A stretch of 64,000 nucleotides of DNA from JAEUIE01 sp035430005. Lineage in GTDB: Bacteria; Planctomycetota; Planctomycetia; Gemmatales; HRBIN36. This document shows, one piece after another, positions 56,535 to 63,322 of the stretch; position 1 is the stretch's first letter; each line of letters starts with the position of its first letter. The DNA lies in NCBI GenBank assembly GCA_035430005.1, contig DAOMFV010000006.1, positions 13,905-77,904 of the forward strand, written 5' to 3'. A program made the translations under genes and the position numbers. The notes below the pieces were generated by a model. It saw nothing but the letters and a program-made list of their open reading frames with translations, was not told the DNA's origin and did not search any database.

Positions 56535-56816
56535 ATGAGTCGTTCACTGAAGAAAGGCCCCTATGTCGATCTTGGCCTCCTGAATAAGGTTCAGAAGGCC
56601 GGAAAAGACAAAGAGCCGATCAAAACCTGGGCACGCGACTGCACGGTAGTGCCTGAGTTTGTAAGCTATACCTTCCTCGTTCATAATGGGCGGATGTTCC
56701 AGAAGGTCTTCATCACTGAAGACATGGTGGGACACAAACTGGGAGAGTTCGCACCAACACGAACCTTCAAGGGCCATGGTGGTACGAAGAAGGCTGAGGC
56801 AGGAGCAGCAAAGTAG
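56535..56816 (+). CDS. rpsS: Ribosomal protein S19
   Basis: 93 aa. SRSLKKGPYVDLGLLNKVQK, WARDCTVVPEFVSYTFLVHN and HKLGEFAPTRTFKGHGG define S19 (30S head). It ends with an Ala-rich tail. A tRNA gene follows, not rplV directly. Confidence 0.96.
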   Translation: MSRSLKKGPYVDLGLLNKVQKAGKDKEPIKTWARDCTVVPEFVSYTFLVHNGRMFQKVFITEDMVGHKLGEFAPTRTFKGHGGTKKAEAGAAK

Positions 56817-56855
56817 CTGCAGGCGGGGCGTGAGAAGAGAACGCCTACGAAACAA

Positions 56856-56927
56856 CCCGGGGTGGAGCAGTGGTAGCTCGCCAGGCTCATAACCTGGAGG
56901 TCGTAGGTTCAAATCCTGCCCCCGGAA
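56856..56927 (+). tRNA. Initiator tRNA-fMet (CAT), between rpsS and rplV
   Basis: 72 nt without CCA. Acceptor CCCGGGG / CCCCGGA gives the initiator-specific C1:A72 mismatch, with discriminator A73. D stem GAGC/GCTC has A11:U24. The anticodon stem-loop is CCAGG-CTCATAA-CCTGG. T arm is GTAGG-TTCAAAT-CCTGC. Several segments match E. coli tRNA-fMet (GGGGTGGAGCAG, GGCTCATAACC, GGTTCAAATCC). The pair at 29:41 is A:U, where E. coli has G:C, so the stem holds two G:C pairs plus A:U. CCA is not encoded. It is on the same strand as the ribosomal genes and probably processed from their mRNA. Confidence 0.93.
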
Positions 56928-57009
56928 CTTGGAAACCAACACGGGGTCTGCCCGGCGTCTCGATGGGTTATGACGCGGCAGACTTCTGACATGAACAGGC
57001 AGACAGGAC

Positions 57010-57369
57010 ATGGCAACAAGACACTACGTTGCTCATCACTATTACGCGGATGTGACGGCTCGCAAGCTGCGACCGTTCGCTAATCTCATCCGTGGCAAGC
57101 AGGCTGATGAAGCAATTGAAGCGCTGAAGTATCTGCCCAATCGCGGAGCCAGGCTGATCGAAGCTGTGCTCAAGTCCGCTCTTGGCAACGCTGAGTTCAA
57201 GGACGAGCGTGATATGGAAGAACTTTATGTCAGCGAGGCCCGCGTCGACGGCGGCCCGATGTTCAAGCGAATTCAAACCCGTGCCCGCGGCATGGCCTAT
57301 GGCATCCTCAAACGCCTGGCCCATATCCACGTCACGGTCTCGTCGCCAGATAATGGGGAGGCGAACTAA
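57010..57369 (+). CDS. rplV: Ribosomal protein L22
   Basis: 119 aa. ARKLRPFANLIRGKQADEAI, PNRGARLIEAVLKSALGNAE and the tunnel-loop GPMFKRIQTRARGMAYGILK are typical; the last Lys-Arg segment precedes the usual HIHVTV strand. The N-terminus (ATRHYVAHHYYADVT) is His- and Tyr-rich. The stop (TAA, 57367-57369) shares its last base with the ATG of rpsC. Confidence 0.95.
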   Translation: MATRHYVAHHYYADVTARKLRPFANLIRGKQADEAIEALKYLPNRGARLIEAVLKSALGNAEFKDERDMEELYVSEARVDGGPMFKRIQTRARGMAYGILKRLAHIHVTVSSPDNGEAN

Positions 57370-58055
57370 TGGGACAGAAGGTCAAACCTACCGGCTTCCG
57401 ACTCGGCATCATGGAAGGGTGGCGCAGTCGCTGGTACGCCGGCAAAGGCGAATACTCAGATCTTCTGATGGAAGATTTTAAGGTACGCAACTTCATCAAG
57501 AAGAAGTACAAGCGTTCCGGCATCTCCAAGATCGAAATCGAACGCACTCGTGATGAGGTCAAAGTCTATTTGTACACATCCCGCCCAGGCGGCATCATCG
57601 GTCGGAAGGGGCAGGAAGTTGAAAAGCTTCAGGCTGATCTCGAAAAGCTTACCGGCCGCCGCATCAATCTCAAGATCGAGAAGCTCGACAATCCTGAGAC
57701 GATCGCACAGTTGGTAGCTGAGGATATCGCTGAACAGCTCGAGAAACGACAGAGTTTCCGACGCACCATGAAGAAGGCCATGGAGACAACGATGGAAGCG
57801 GGTGCCCAAGGCGTCAAGCTTCAGCTCTCCGGCCGGCTTGGTGGTTCGGAAATGGCTCGTCTGGAAAAGTCAGGCGTCGGTCGTGTGCCGCTCTCCACTC
57901 TCCGGGCGAAGATCGATTATGGTTTTGCGGAAGCGTTGATCCCGCAGGGCCACATCGGCATAAAGGTATGGATCAACAACGGCGACTTTTTGGAGGACTC
58001 GACCCGTGGCCATGATGCCCAAACGCGTCAAGTATCGCAAAAACCAGCGGGGTAA
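57369..58055 (+). CDS. rpsC: Ribosomal protein S3
   Basis: 228 aa. GQKVKPTGFRLGIMEGWRSR, the KH motif SRPGGIIGRKGQEVEKLQAD and GRLGGSEMARLEKSGVGRVP are intact. The C-terminus continues past the usual IKVWINNGD into a tail (STRGHDAQTRQVSQKPAG) that overlaps rplP by 50 bases, unusual for this junction. L22 upstream shares one base. Confidence 0.95.
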   Translation: MGQKVKPTGFRLGIMEGWRSRWYAGKGEYSDLLMEDFKVRNFIKKKYKRSGISKIEIERTRDEVKVYLYTSRPGGIIGRKGQEVEKLQADLEKLTGRRINLKIEKLDNPETIAQLVAEDIAEQLEKRQSFRRTMKKAMETTMEAGAQGVKLQLSGRLGGSEMARLEKSGVGRVPLSTLRAKIDYGFAEALIPQGHIGIKVWINNGDFLEDSTRGHDAQTRQVSQKPAG

Positions 58056-58431
58056 GGTTCGCGGTGACGCCCAGCGTGGCAACTTCGTCGCCTACGGAGA
58101 GTATGGACTGCAGTCTCTCGAGAGCGGCTGGTTAAGCGCGGAAGTCATCGAAGCAGGTCGTGTTACCGCGGCGCAGTATGTCCGTGGCGAAGGGCGACTC
58201 TACATCCGCGTCTTCCCGCATAAGAGCATTTCCGCCATTCCAGCCGAAACCCGTATGGGCAAGGGCAAGGGTGAACCCGAATACTGGGCAGCCGTCGTCA
58301 AGAGCGGCATGGTGATGTTCGAACTGGGCGGTTTACCTGAAGACGCCGCCCGTGCCTGCATGGCTCGCATCGCCTACAAACTGCCTTTCAAGTGCCGGTT
58401 CGTTACCCGACGGCCGAGCATCGGAGGATAA
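58006..58431 (+). CDS. rplP: Ribosomal protein L16
   Basis: 141 aa from GTG 58006, because GGAGG (57992-57996) is nine bases upstream; ATG 58012 would give the more standard MMPKRVKYRK start. KYRKNQRGKVRGDAQRGN, GRLYIRVFPHKSISAIPAET and RMGKGKGEPEYWAAVVKSG identify L16 (A-site cleft). It lies inside the rpsC tail by 50 bases. rplC remains the only gene missing from the region. Confidence 0.94.
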   Translation: MAMMPKRVKYRKNQRGKVRGDAQRGNFVAYGEYGLQSLESGWLSAEVIEAGRVTAAQYVRGEGRLYIRVFPHKSISAIPAETRMGKGKGEPEYWAAVVKSGMVMFELGGLPEDAARACMARIAYKLPFKCRFVTRRPSIGG

Positions 58432-58436
58432 TTCAC

Positions 58437-58652
58437 ATGGCCAGCAAACTGCCTAAAGCTGCAGATCTGCGAGCACAAGACGCCTCGCATCTGACGGAAA
58501 CACTGCAGGAAACTGTCAAGTCGCTGTTTGACATTCGTTTCCGCACCAGTTCCGGAGATAAGACGAACTCCGCCACTGAGGCCAAACAAATGCGACGACA
58601 GATCGCCCGCATCAAAACGATCCAGCATCAGCGCAATCAAAAGACAAGCTAA
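58437..58652 (+). CDS. rpmC: Ribosomal protein L29
   Basis: 71 aa from ATG 58437, preceded by GGAGG that overlaps the rplP stop region. A helical protein: DLRAQDASHLTETLQETVKS, LFDIRFR and QMRRQIARIKTIQHQRN match L29. Two additional residues stretches (SGDKTNSATEA) fit the normal loop. Upstream frame to 58392 is inside rplP and rejected. Confidence 0.92.
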   Translation: MASKLPKAADLRAQDASHLTETLQETVKSLFDIRFRTSSGDKTNSATEAKQMRRQIARIKTIQHQRNQKTS

Positions 58653-58664
58653 TCAGGTGAGAAC

Positions 58665-58928
58665 ATGCGTAAGGTTTTGATGGGTGTCGTCACCAGCGAC
58701 AAAATGAACAAGACGAGGCGGGTTGAAATCAACCGCCTCGTCCAGCACGAACGCTACAGCAAGTACGTCAAGCGCCGTACCATCTGTTACGTTCATGATG
58801 AAAAGAACGAATCACACAAGGGCGACATCGTGGAAATCGAGGAGTCCAAGCCTCTCTCGAAGCTCAAGCGATGGTCACTGGTCAAGATCACTAAGAAGGC
58901 GGCTAACGTCGCAGAACTCCCGGTATAG
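58665..58928 (+). CDS. rpsQ: Ribosomal protein S17
   Basis: 87 aa. MRKVLMGVVTSDKMNKTRRV, YSKYVKRRTICYVHDEKNES and GDIVEIEESKPLSKLKRWSL are characteristic OB-fold S17 motifs. It is 12 bp after rpmC and 35 bp before rplN. Confidence 0.95.
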   Translation: MRKVLMGVVTSDKMNKTRRVEINRLVQHERYSKYVKRRTICYVHDEKNESHKGDIVEIEESKPLSKLKRWSLVKITKKAANVAELPV

Positions 58929-58963
58929 TAACGCCGGAACACGTTTGTAAGGATGGATGTGCC

Positions 58964-59332
58964 ATGGTACAACTCACGACTTACCTCGACGTGGCCGACA
59001 ACACTGGTGCCAAAGAAGTCATGTGCATCAAAGTGTTAGGCGGTTCACGGCGACGTTATGCAGGCCTGGGCGACATCATTGTGGCGAGCGTGAAGAAGGC
59101 GCTCCCCGGTGGTGAAGTCAAACAGGGCGATGTAGTCAAAGGCGTTGTGGTTCGTTGCAAGAAGCCATACCGTCGAGACGACGGCACCTATGTCCGATTT
59201 GATCGGAACGCTCTGGTGCTTATCGATGCTGAGAAAAATCCTCGCGGGACGCGCATCTTCGGTGCAGTGGCCCGTGAGTTACGAGACAAGAACTTCATGA
59301 AGATCATCAGCCTGGCTGCTGAGGTGGTGTAA
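58964..59332 (+). CDS. rplN: Ribosomal protein L14
   Basis: 122 aa, the exact usual length. VQLTTYLDVADNTGAKEVMC, VLGGSRRRYAGLGDIIVASV, KGVVVRCKKPYRRDDGTYVR and the end FMKIISLAAEVV fit L14. GTG-rich upstream but the ATG at 58964 is well placed after AAGGA. Confidence 0.96.
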   Translation: MVQLTTYLDVADNTGAKEVMCIKVLGGSRRRYAGLGDIIVASVKKALPGGEVKQGDVVKGVVVRCKKPYRRDDGTYVRFDRNALVLIDAEKNPRGTRIFGAVARELRDKNFMKIISLAAEVV

Positions 59333-59337
59333 CGAAT

Positions 59338-59697
59338 ATGAACATCCGCAAAGGTGATCAGGTAGTCATCCGAACCGGCGACGACAACACTCGTGGCACC
59401 ACCAAAGTGCTGCGTGTGCTTCGGGTGATTCCGAGCGCCAACAAGGTCGTTGTGGAAGGGGCCAACCAGGCCATCAAGCACGTCAAGCCCAGTCGACGTA
59501 ATCGTCAGGGCGGCCGCTTAAGCAAAGATATGCCGATGGCAGCATCAAATGTGATGCTCTATTGCACGGATTGCCGAGGGGGCGTTCGTGTCGGGGCCAA
59601 GACCAAGGCCGACGGCACCAAAGTTCGCGTATGCAAGAAGTGCAACGCTGAAATGGGCCTCATTCGCAAGGCCAAGAAGGCCGTAGCAAAGGCGTAA
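59338..59697 (+). CDS. rplX: Ribosomal protein L24 (zinc-ribbon form)
   Basis: 119 aa. The KOW motif NIRKGDQVVIRTGDDNTRGT and VVEGANQAIKHVKPSRRNRQ are followed by two CxxC pairs (CTDC and CKKC), a zinc-ribbon form that is present in many bacterial L24. An Ala/Lys-rich tail closes it. It follows rplN by 5 bp. Confidence 0.94.
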   Translation: MNIRKGDQVVIRTGDDNTRGTTKVLRVLRVIPSANKVVVEGANQAIKHVKPSRRNRQGGRLSKDMPMAASNVMLYCTDCRGGVRVGAKTKADGTKVRVCKKCNAEMGLIRKAKKAVAKA

Positions 59698-59759
59698 CTA
59701 ATACCAGCACACACTCGCTCAGCCGACTCCGACCGGCTGGCACTACAGGGTGAAAGAAC

Positions 59760-60311
59760 ATGGCACGCTTGTTTGACAAGTACAAGAAAGAAATCGTCCC
59801 GTCGCTTCAGAAGAAGTTCGACCGGAAGAACATCAACAGCATTCCCAAGATCGAAAAGATCACCATCAATATGGGCGTGGGCAAGGCTATTGAAGACAAG
59901 AACCGCCTCGAAGTCTCGCAGCAACAGCTCACAATGATCGCCGGCCAAAAGGCTGTCATTACCAAAGCCAAGAAGGCCATCAGCGCCTTCCGTCTGCGGG
60001 AAGGCCTTGCCATTGGCTGCAAGGTGACTCTGCGAGGAAGTAAGATGTATGAGTTCCTTGATCGACTCATCAACGTCGCCCTCCCTCGAATCCGCGACTT
60101 CCGCGGCGTAAATCCCAAGAGCTTCGACGGCAACGGCAACTACAACCTGGGCATTGCCGAACAACTGGTCTTCCCCGAAATTGAAGCCGACAAGGTCAAT
60201 TTCACGCAGGGTATGGACATTGCCTTCACCACCACCGCTACGAGCGATGACGAAGCTCGCGAGTTGCTGCGCGGTTTCGGCATGCCTTTCCGTACTGACG
60301 ACAACAAATAA
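59760..60311 (+). CDS. rplE: Ribosomal protein L5
   Basis: 183 aa. ARLFDKYKKEIVPSLQKKF, KIEKITINMGVGKAIEDKN, KKAISAFRLREGLAIGCKV, and PRIRDFRGVNPKSFDGNGNY are classic L5 (binds 5S rRNA). The final strand FTTTATSDDEARELLRGFGM is standard. Confidence 0.96.
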   Translation: MARLFDKYKKEIVPSLQKKFDRKNINSIPKIEKITINMGVGKAIEDKNRLEVSQQQLTMIAGQKAVITKAKKAISAFRLREGLAIGCKVTLRGSKMYEFLDRLINVALPRIRDFRGVNPKSFDGNGNYNLGIAEQLVFPEIEADKVNFTQGMDIAFTTTATSDDEARELLRGFGMPFRTDDNK

Positions 60312-60332
60312 CGACAAGAGATTGAGGCACAC

Positions 60333-60569
60333 ATGGCAGTCACCGCTAAACGAGCCAGACAGAAACGCGAGTTGAAGAAACTCGACGAGCAGAAGAAAAA
60401 TCCTGACAAGAAAGTGCTGCTTCCCCGTGAGCGCATTCGTATCCGCCTTCGCTGCAAGATGTGTGGCCGCCCCCGCGGCGTGTACCGTAAGTTCGGCATC
60501 TGCCGCATCTGCATCAGGAAGTTTGGCAGCGATGGCTTGATCCCTGGCCTGAAAAAGGCGAGTTGGTAA
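60333..60569 (+). CDS. rpsN: Ribosomal protein S14, zinc-binding type with N-terminal extension
   Basis: 78 aa. The C-terminal part is the zinc type (type Z): CKMCGRPRGVYRKFGICRIC with four Cys, and the end GLIPGLKKASW. Type Z S14 is normally about 61 aa; here about 17 extra basic residues are present at the N-terminus (AVTAKRARQKRELKKLDEQK). The ATG at 60333 is the only good start and follows GAGATTGAGG. Confidence 0.93.
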   Translation: MAVTAKRARQKRELKKLDEQKKNPDKKVLLPRERIRIRLRCKMCGRPRGVYRKFGICRICIRKFGSDGLIPGLKKASW

Positions 60570-60660
60570 GCGAGCCTTGCCGACAGCATGTGGTTTTGAT
60601 AGAAACATAAGTCCAGGCATACGACTGGGCCTGTCCCAGAGCGTGCGAGGAACCCAAGCG

Positions 60661-61107
60661 ATGATGACTGATCCGATAGCGGATTTTTGCACCCGTATCC
60701 GTAATGCGTGCCGCATTGAACGAGCTGTAGTTGATATCCCAGCCAATGGCGTAAAGATCGGCTTGGCTGAAGCCCTCAAGCAAGAGGGTTTCATCTATGA
60801 ATATCACGTCGGCCATATGAAAAAGGACGAGGCGGGCGTCGAGCAATTCGCCGAAACCTCCGATGCCACATTGCCGAAGCGAATCATCCGCGTCTACCTG
60901 AAGTACGGCAACACGGGCGAACGAGTCATTCAAAAGATCCGCCGCATCAGCACACCCGGATGCCGCGTCTATCGCAGTTACAAGGATCTTCGTCCCGTAC
61001 TGGATGGACTGGGTATTGCACTGCTAAGCACAAACAAAGGTGTCAAGAGCGACCGCCAGGCACGAAAAGAAAAGCTGGGCGGGGAAGTGCTCTGCGAAGT
61101 GTGGTAA
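60661..61107 (+). CDS. rpsH: Ribosomal protein S8
   Basis: 148 aa from ATG 60661; the frame is open to 60577 but this gives the normal start MMTDPIADFCTRIRNACRIE. ALKQEGFIYEYHVGHMKKDE, RRISTPGCRVYRSYKDLRP and STNKGVKSDRQARKEKLGGE are typical S8. A loop near residues 55-68 (EAGVEQFAETSDA) makes it somewhat longer than the usual about 130 aa. A 91-bp spacer precedes it. Confidence 0.95.
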   Translation: MMTDPIADFCTRIRNACRIERAVVDIPANGVKIGLAEALKQEGFIYEYHVGHMKKDEAGVEQFAETSDATLPKRIIRVYLKYGNTGERVIQKIRRISTPGCRVYRSYKDLRPVLDGLGIALLSTNKGVKSDRQARKEKLGGEVLCEVW

Positions 61108-61155
61108 GTCAATATTCAAAGCAGTACCCACTGCTCTCTGTCAGGATTCAAGCAC

Positions 61156-61722
61156 ATGTCACGTATAGGTCGCAAACCGATTCCCGTACCAGCAGGCGTT
61201 AAAGTCGCCTTGCAGGGGCAGAAGGTCAACGTCGAGGGGCCCAAGGGCAAACTCAGCATCGAGATTCGCCCGGAAATCGCTGTCACGTATGACGACAAAG
61301 CCAAAATGATCAACTTCACTCAGCGAACCGATACCGAAAGCACTGAGCGCATGGTGAAGTCGCTCTACGGTTTGTCCCGCACGCTGGTCAACAACATGGT
61401 TGAAGGCGTGACCAAGGGCTACGAAAAGAAACTGAAGATCGAAGGTATTGGCTACCAGGCCCGTCTCGACAAGAAGAAACTGGTGCTGACCGTGGGCTTC
61501 GCTAATGCTCTGGAAGTGCCGGTGCCGGATGGAATTACCGTCACGTGCCCCGACCCGACCTCGATCAACGTCACCGGCATCGACAAGCAGAAGGTGGGCC
61601 ACTTTGCCGCCTCGGTTCGTGCGATGCGCAAGCCTGAACCTTACAAGGGCAAAGGCATCCGCTTCGAAAATGAAGTCGTCCGCCGCAAGGAAGGCAAAAC
61701 AATGGGCAGCACCGGAGCTTAA
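61156..61722 (+). CDS. rplF: Ribosomal protein L6
   Basis: 188 aa. SRIGRKPIPVPAGVKVALQG, NVEGPKGKLSIEIRPEIAV, VTKGYEKKLKIEGIGYQARL and EPYKGKGIRFENEVVRRKEG match L6 (two related domains, near the factor-binding region). Standard length plus a short tail. Confidence 0.96.
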   Translation: MSRIGRKPIPVPAGVKVALQGQKVNVEGPKGKLSIEIRPEIAVTYDDKAKMINFTQRTDTESTERMVKSLYGLSRTLVNNMVEGVTKGYEKKLKIEGIGYQARLDKKKLVLTVGFANALEVPVPDGITVTCPDPTSINVTGIDKQKVGHFAASVRAMRKPEPYKGKGIRFENEVVRRKEGKTMGSTGA

Positions 61723-61767
61723 TCCTGGTTCTGGTCTTGAATACATAACGTATAGGGAAGTGAGCCA

Positions 61768-62136
61768 ATGGATCGTCTCGTTCAAAAAGCCAAGCGTGCC
61801 GTGCGCCGCAAGCATCATGTGCGCAACACTTTGCGTGCAAGAGGCACCAAGGCTCGTCCTCGTTTGACGGTACATCGCAGCCATCAGCACATCTACGTTC
61901 AGATCATTGATGATCAGAACGGCAAGACGCTCGTTGCCGCCAGCACCAACGACAAGGATGGACGACTGAAGTACGGCGGCAACAAGCAGGCAGCCGAAAC
62001 CATCGGTACCCGCATCGCCGAAAAGGCCAAGGCTGCCGGCATCTCCAAAATCGCGTTTGATCGTGGCCCGTACCGCTATCACGGTCGTATCCAGGTGCTG
62101 GCTGACGCCGCACGCAAAGCAGGACTCGAATTCTAA
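61768..62136 (+). CDS. rplR: Ribosomal protein L18
   Basis: 122 aa. KRAVRRKHHVRNTLRARGTK, HRSHQHIYVQIIDDQNGKTL, IAEKAKAAGISKIAFDRGPY and HGRIQVLADAARKAGLEF are the L18 signatures (5S rRNA binding). It is 45 bp after rplF and 12 bp before rpsE. Confidence 0.96.
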   Translation: MDRLVQKAKRAVRRKHHVRNTLRARGTKARPRLTVHRSHQHIYVQIIDDQNGKTLVAASTNDKDGRLKYGGNKQAAETIGTRIAEKAKAAGISKIAFDRGPYRYHGRIQVLADAARKAGLEF

Positions 62137-62148
62137 CCGGGGCAAAGC

Positions 62149-62631
62149 ATGTCGAGCGATTCGAAACAGGGTGGGCTGGAAGACAAAGTCATTAAGATTC
62201 GTCGCTGTGCGTCCGTGGTTAAGGGCGGGCGAAGATTCAGCTTCAATGCTCTGGTCGTCGTTGGCGATCGCCGTGGCCAGGTCGGCTTCGGCTACGGTAA
62301 AGCCAACGAAGTACCTCCCGCTGTCGAGAAGGCCGTTAAGGACGCTTCCCGTAGCCTGAAGAAGGTTATTCTCAAAGGTGAAACCATCCCGCACCGTGTG
62401 ATCGGGCGGGCCGGCTCCACCCGAGTCGTGATGGTTCCCGCTGGCCCGGGTACTGGCGTGAAGGCCGGTTCAGGTGTCCGTGAAGTGCTGGAACTCTCCG
62501 GCGTTCGCAACATTCTTACCAAGGTACATGGCAGCACAAACGCTCAGACTCTGGTCAAGGCAACTATCAATGGGCTGCTGCAGCTTCGCACCAAGGAAAT
62601 GATCGAAGCGTTGCGTGGCGTGAAAGTCTAA
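62149..62631 (+). CDS. rpsE: Ribosomal protein S5
   Basis: 160 aa. GLEDKVIKIRRCASVVKGGR, FNALVVVGDRRGQVGFGYGK, VPPAVEKAVKDASRSLKKVI and NILTKVHGSTNAQTLVKATI are typical of S5 (decoding fidelity). The start after GGGCAAAGC has a weak ribosome site. Confidence 0.96.
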   Translation: MSSDSKQGGLEDKVIKIRRCASVVKGGRRFSFNALVVVGDRRGQVGFGYGKANEVPPAVEKAVKDASRSLKKVILKGETIPHRVIGRAGSTRVVMVPAGPGTGVKAGSGVREVLELSGVRNILTKVHGSTNAQTLVKATINGLLQLRTKEMIEALRGVKV

Positions 62632-62669
62632 CTCGCAGCTTTACGCTGTGCTAATGAAGGCGATAGAAC

Positions 62670-63176
62670 ATGGATCTGACAACAGTACATATCGGTGTCA
62701 ACAAGCGACGCCCCAAGACACGGGTCGGCCGTGGCATCGGTTCAGGCCATGGCAAAACCTCCAGCCGTGGTTACAAAGGGCAGGGCAGCCGGGCAGGCAC
62801 CCGCAGTTACTCCAGCCTTAACGCCGGCGGTCAGATGCCCTTGGCCCGACGTATCCCCAAGCGTGGTTTCAGTAACGAAACCTGGCGCTACACTTACATC
62901 GAAGTCAACGTTGGCGATCTTGACGCCTTGTTTGCCGCCGGTGCCAATATCGATCATGACTCTTTGCGTACCGCCGGTCTTGCCAAAGGCCAGGGCGATG
63001 GCATCCGCATCCTGGGCATGGGCAAGGTGACCAAGAAGTTCAACTTGAAGGTGCATGGCATCTCCGAGCCGGCCAAGAAAAAGATCGAAGACGCGGGCGG
63101 CAAGGTCGAGATCATCGCCCCGCCAAAGAAGCCGGTCAAGAACAAGATGAAGCCCCGGCCCGCCAAGACGATTTGA
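62670..63176 (+). CDS. rplO: Ribosomal protein L15
   Basis: 168 aa. KRRPKTRVGRGIGSGHGKTS, RSYSSLNAGGQMPLARRIPK, RGFSNETWRYTYIEVNVGDL and KVTKKFNLKVHGISEPAKKK are L15 features. The C-terminus is extended and basic (PPKKPVKNKMKPRPAKTI). rpmD (L30), which often precedes rplO, is not in the 38-bp gap from rpsE. Confidence 0.95.
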   Translation: MDLTTVHIGVNKRRPKTRVGRGIGSGHGKTSSRGYKGQGSRAGTRSYSSLNAGGQMPLARRIPKRGFSNETWRYTYIEVNVGDLDALFAAGANIDHDSLRTAGLAKGQGDGIRILGMGKVTKKFNLKVHGISEPAKKKIEDAGGKVEIIAPPKKPVKNKMKPRPAKTI

Positions 63177-63202
63177 TTCAAGGCCGGCCTCTCGATACCA
63201 TG

Positions 63203-63268
63203 TTAAGAGGCTGCCACAGGAATTGATGCAGCCGTCAACCGAAGTTGGCGGCTGTTCGCCTTAAGAGG
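63203..63268 (+). promoter_or_regulatory. rplO-secY intergenic hairpin flanked by direct repeats
   Basis: CAGCCGTCAAC (63229-63239), loop CGAA, GTTGGCGGCTG (63244-63254): 11-bp stem with one G:U pair. It is flanked by direct copies of TTAAGAGG (63203-63210 and 63261-63268). The 146-bp gap is the second longest in the operon, so this may be an attenuator or processing site setting SecY relative to the ribosomal proteins. Confidence 0.45.
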
Positions 63269-63322
63269 ATAGGTGTTCGCGGGTGTCGGCTCGTCCTCTC
63301 AATTGATCACAAGGATCTGCCA

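Noticed and set aside
56817..57009. Elongator tRNA-Met instead of initiator
   Set aside because: The C1:A72 mismatch, A11:U24 and GG/CC at 30-31:39-40 match initiator tRNA; elongator tRNAs have a paired 1:72.
59559..60794. 411-codon minus-strand frame over rplX to rpsH
   Set aside because: Antisense shadow of rplX, rplE, rpsN and rpsH.
61159..62394. 411-codon minus-strand frame over rplF, rplR and rpsE
   Set aside because: Antisense shadow; no family features and no independent start signal.
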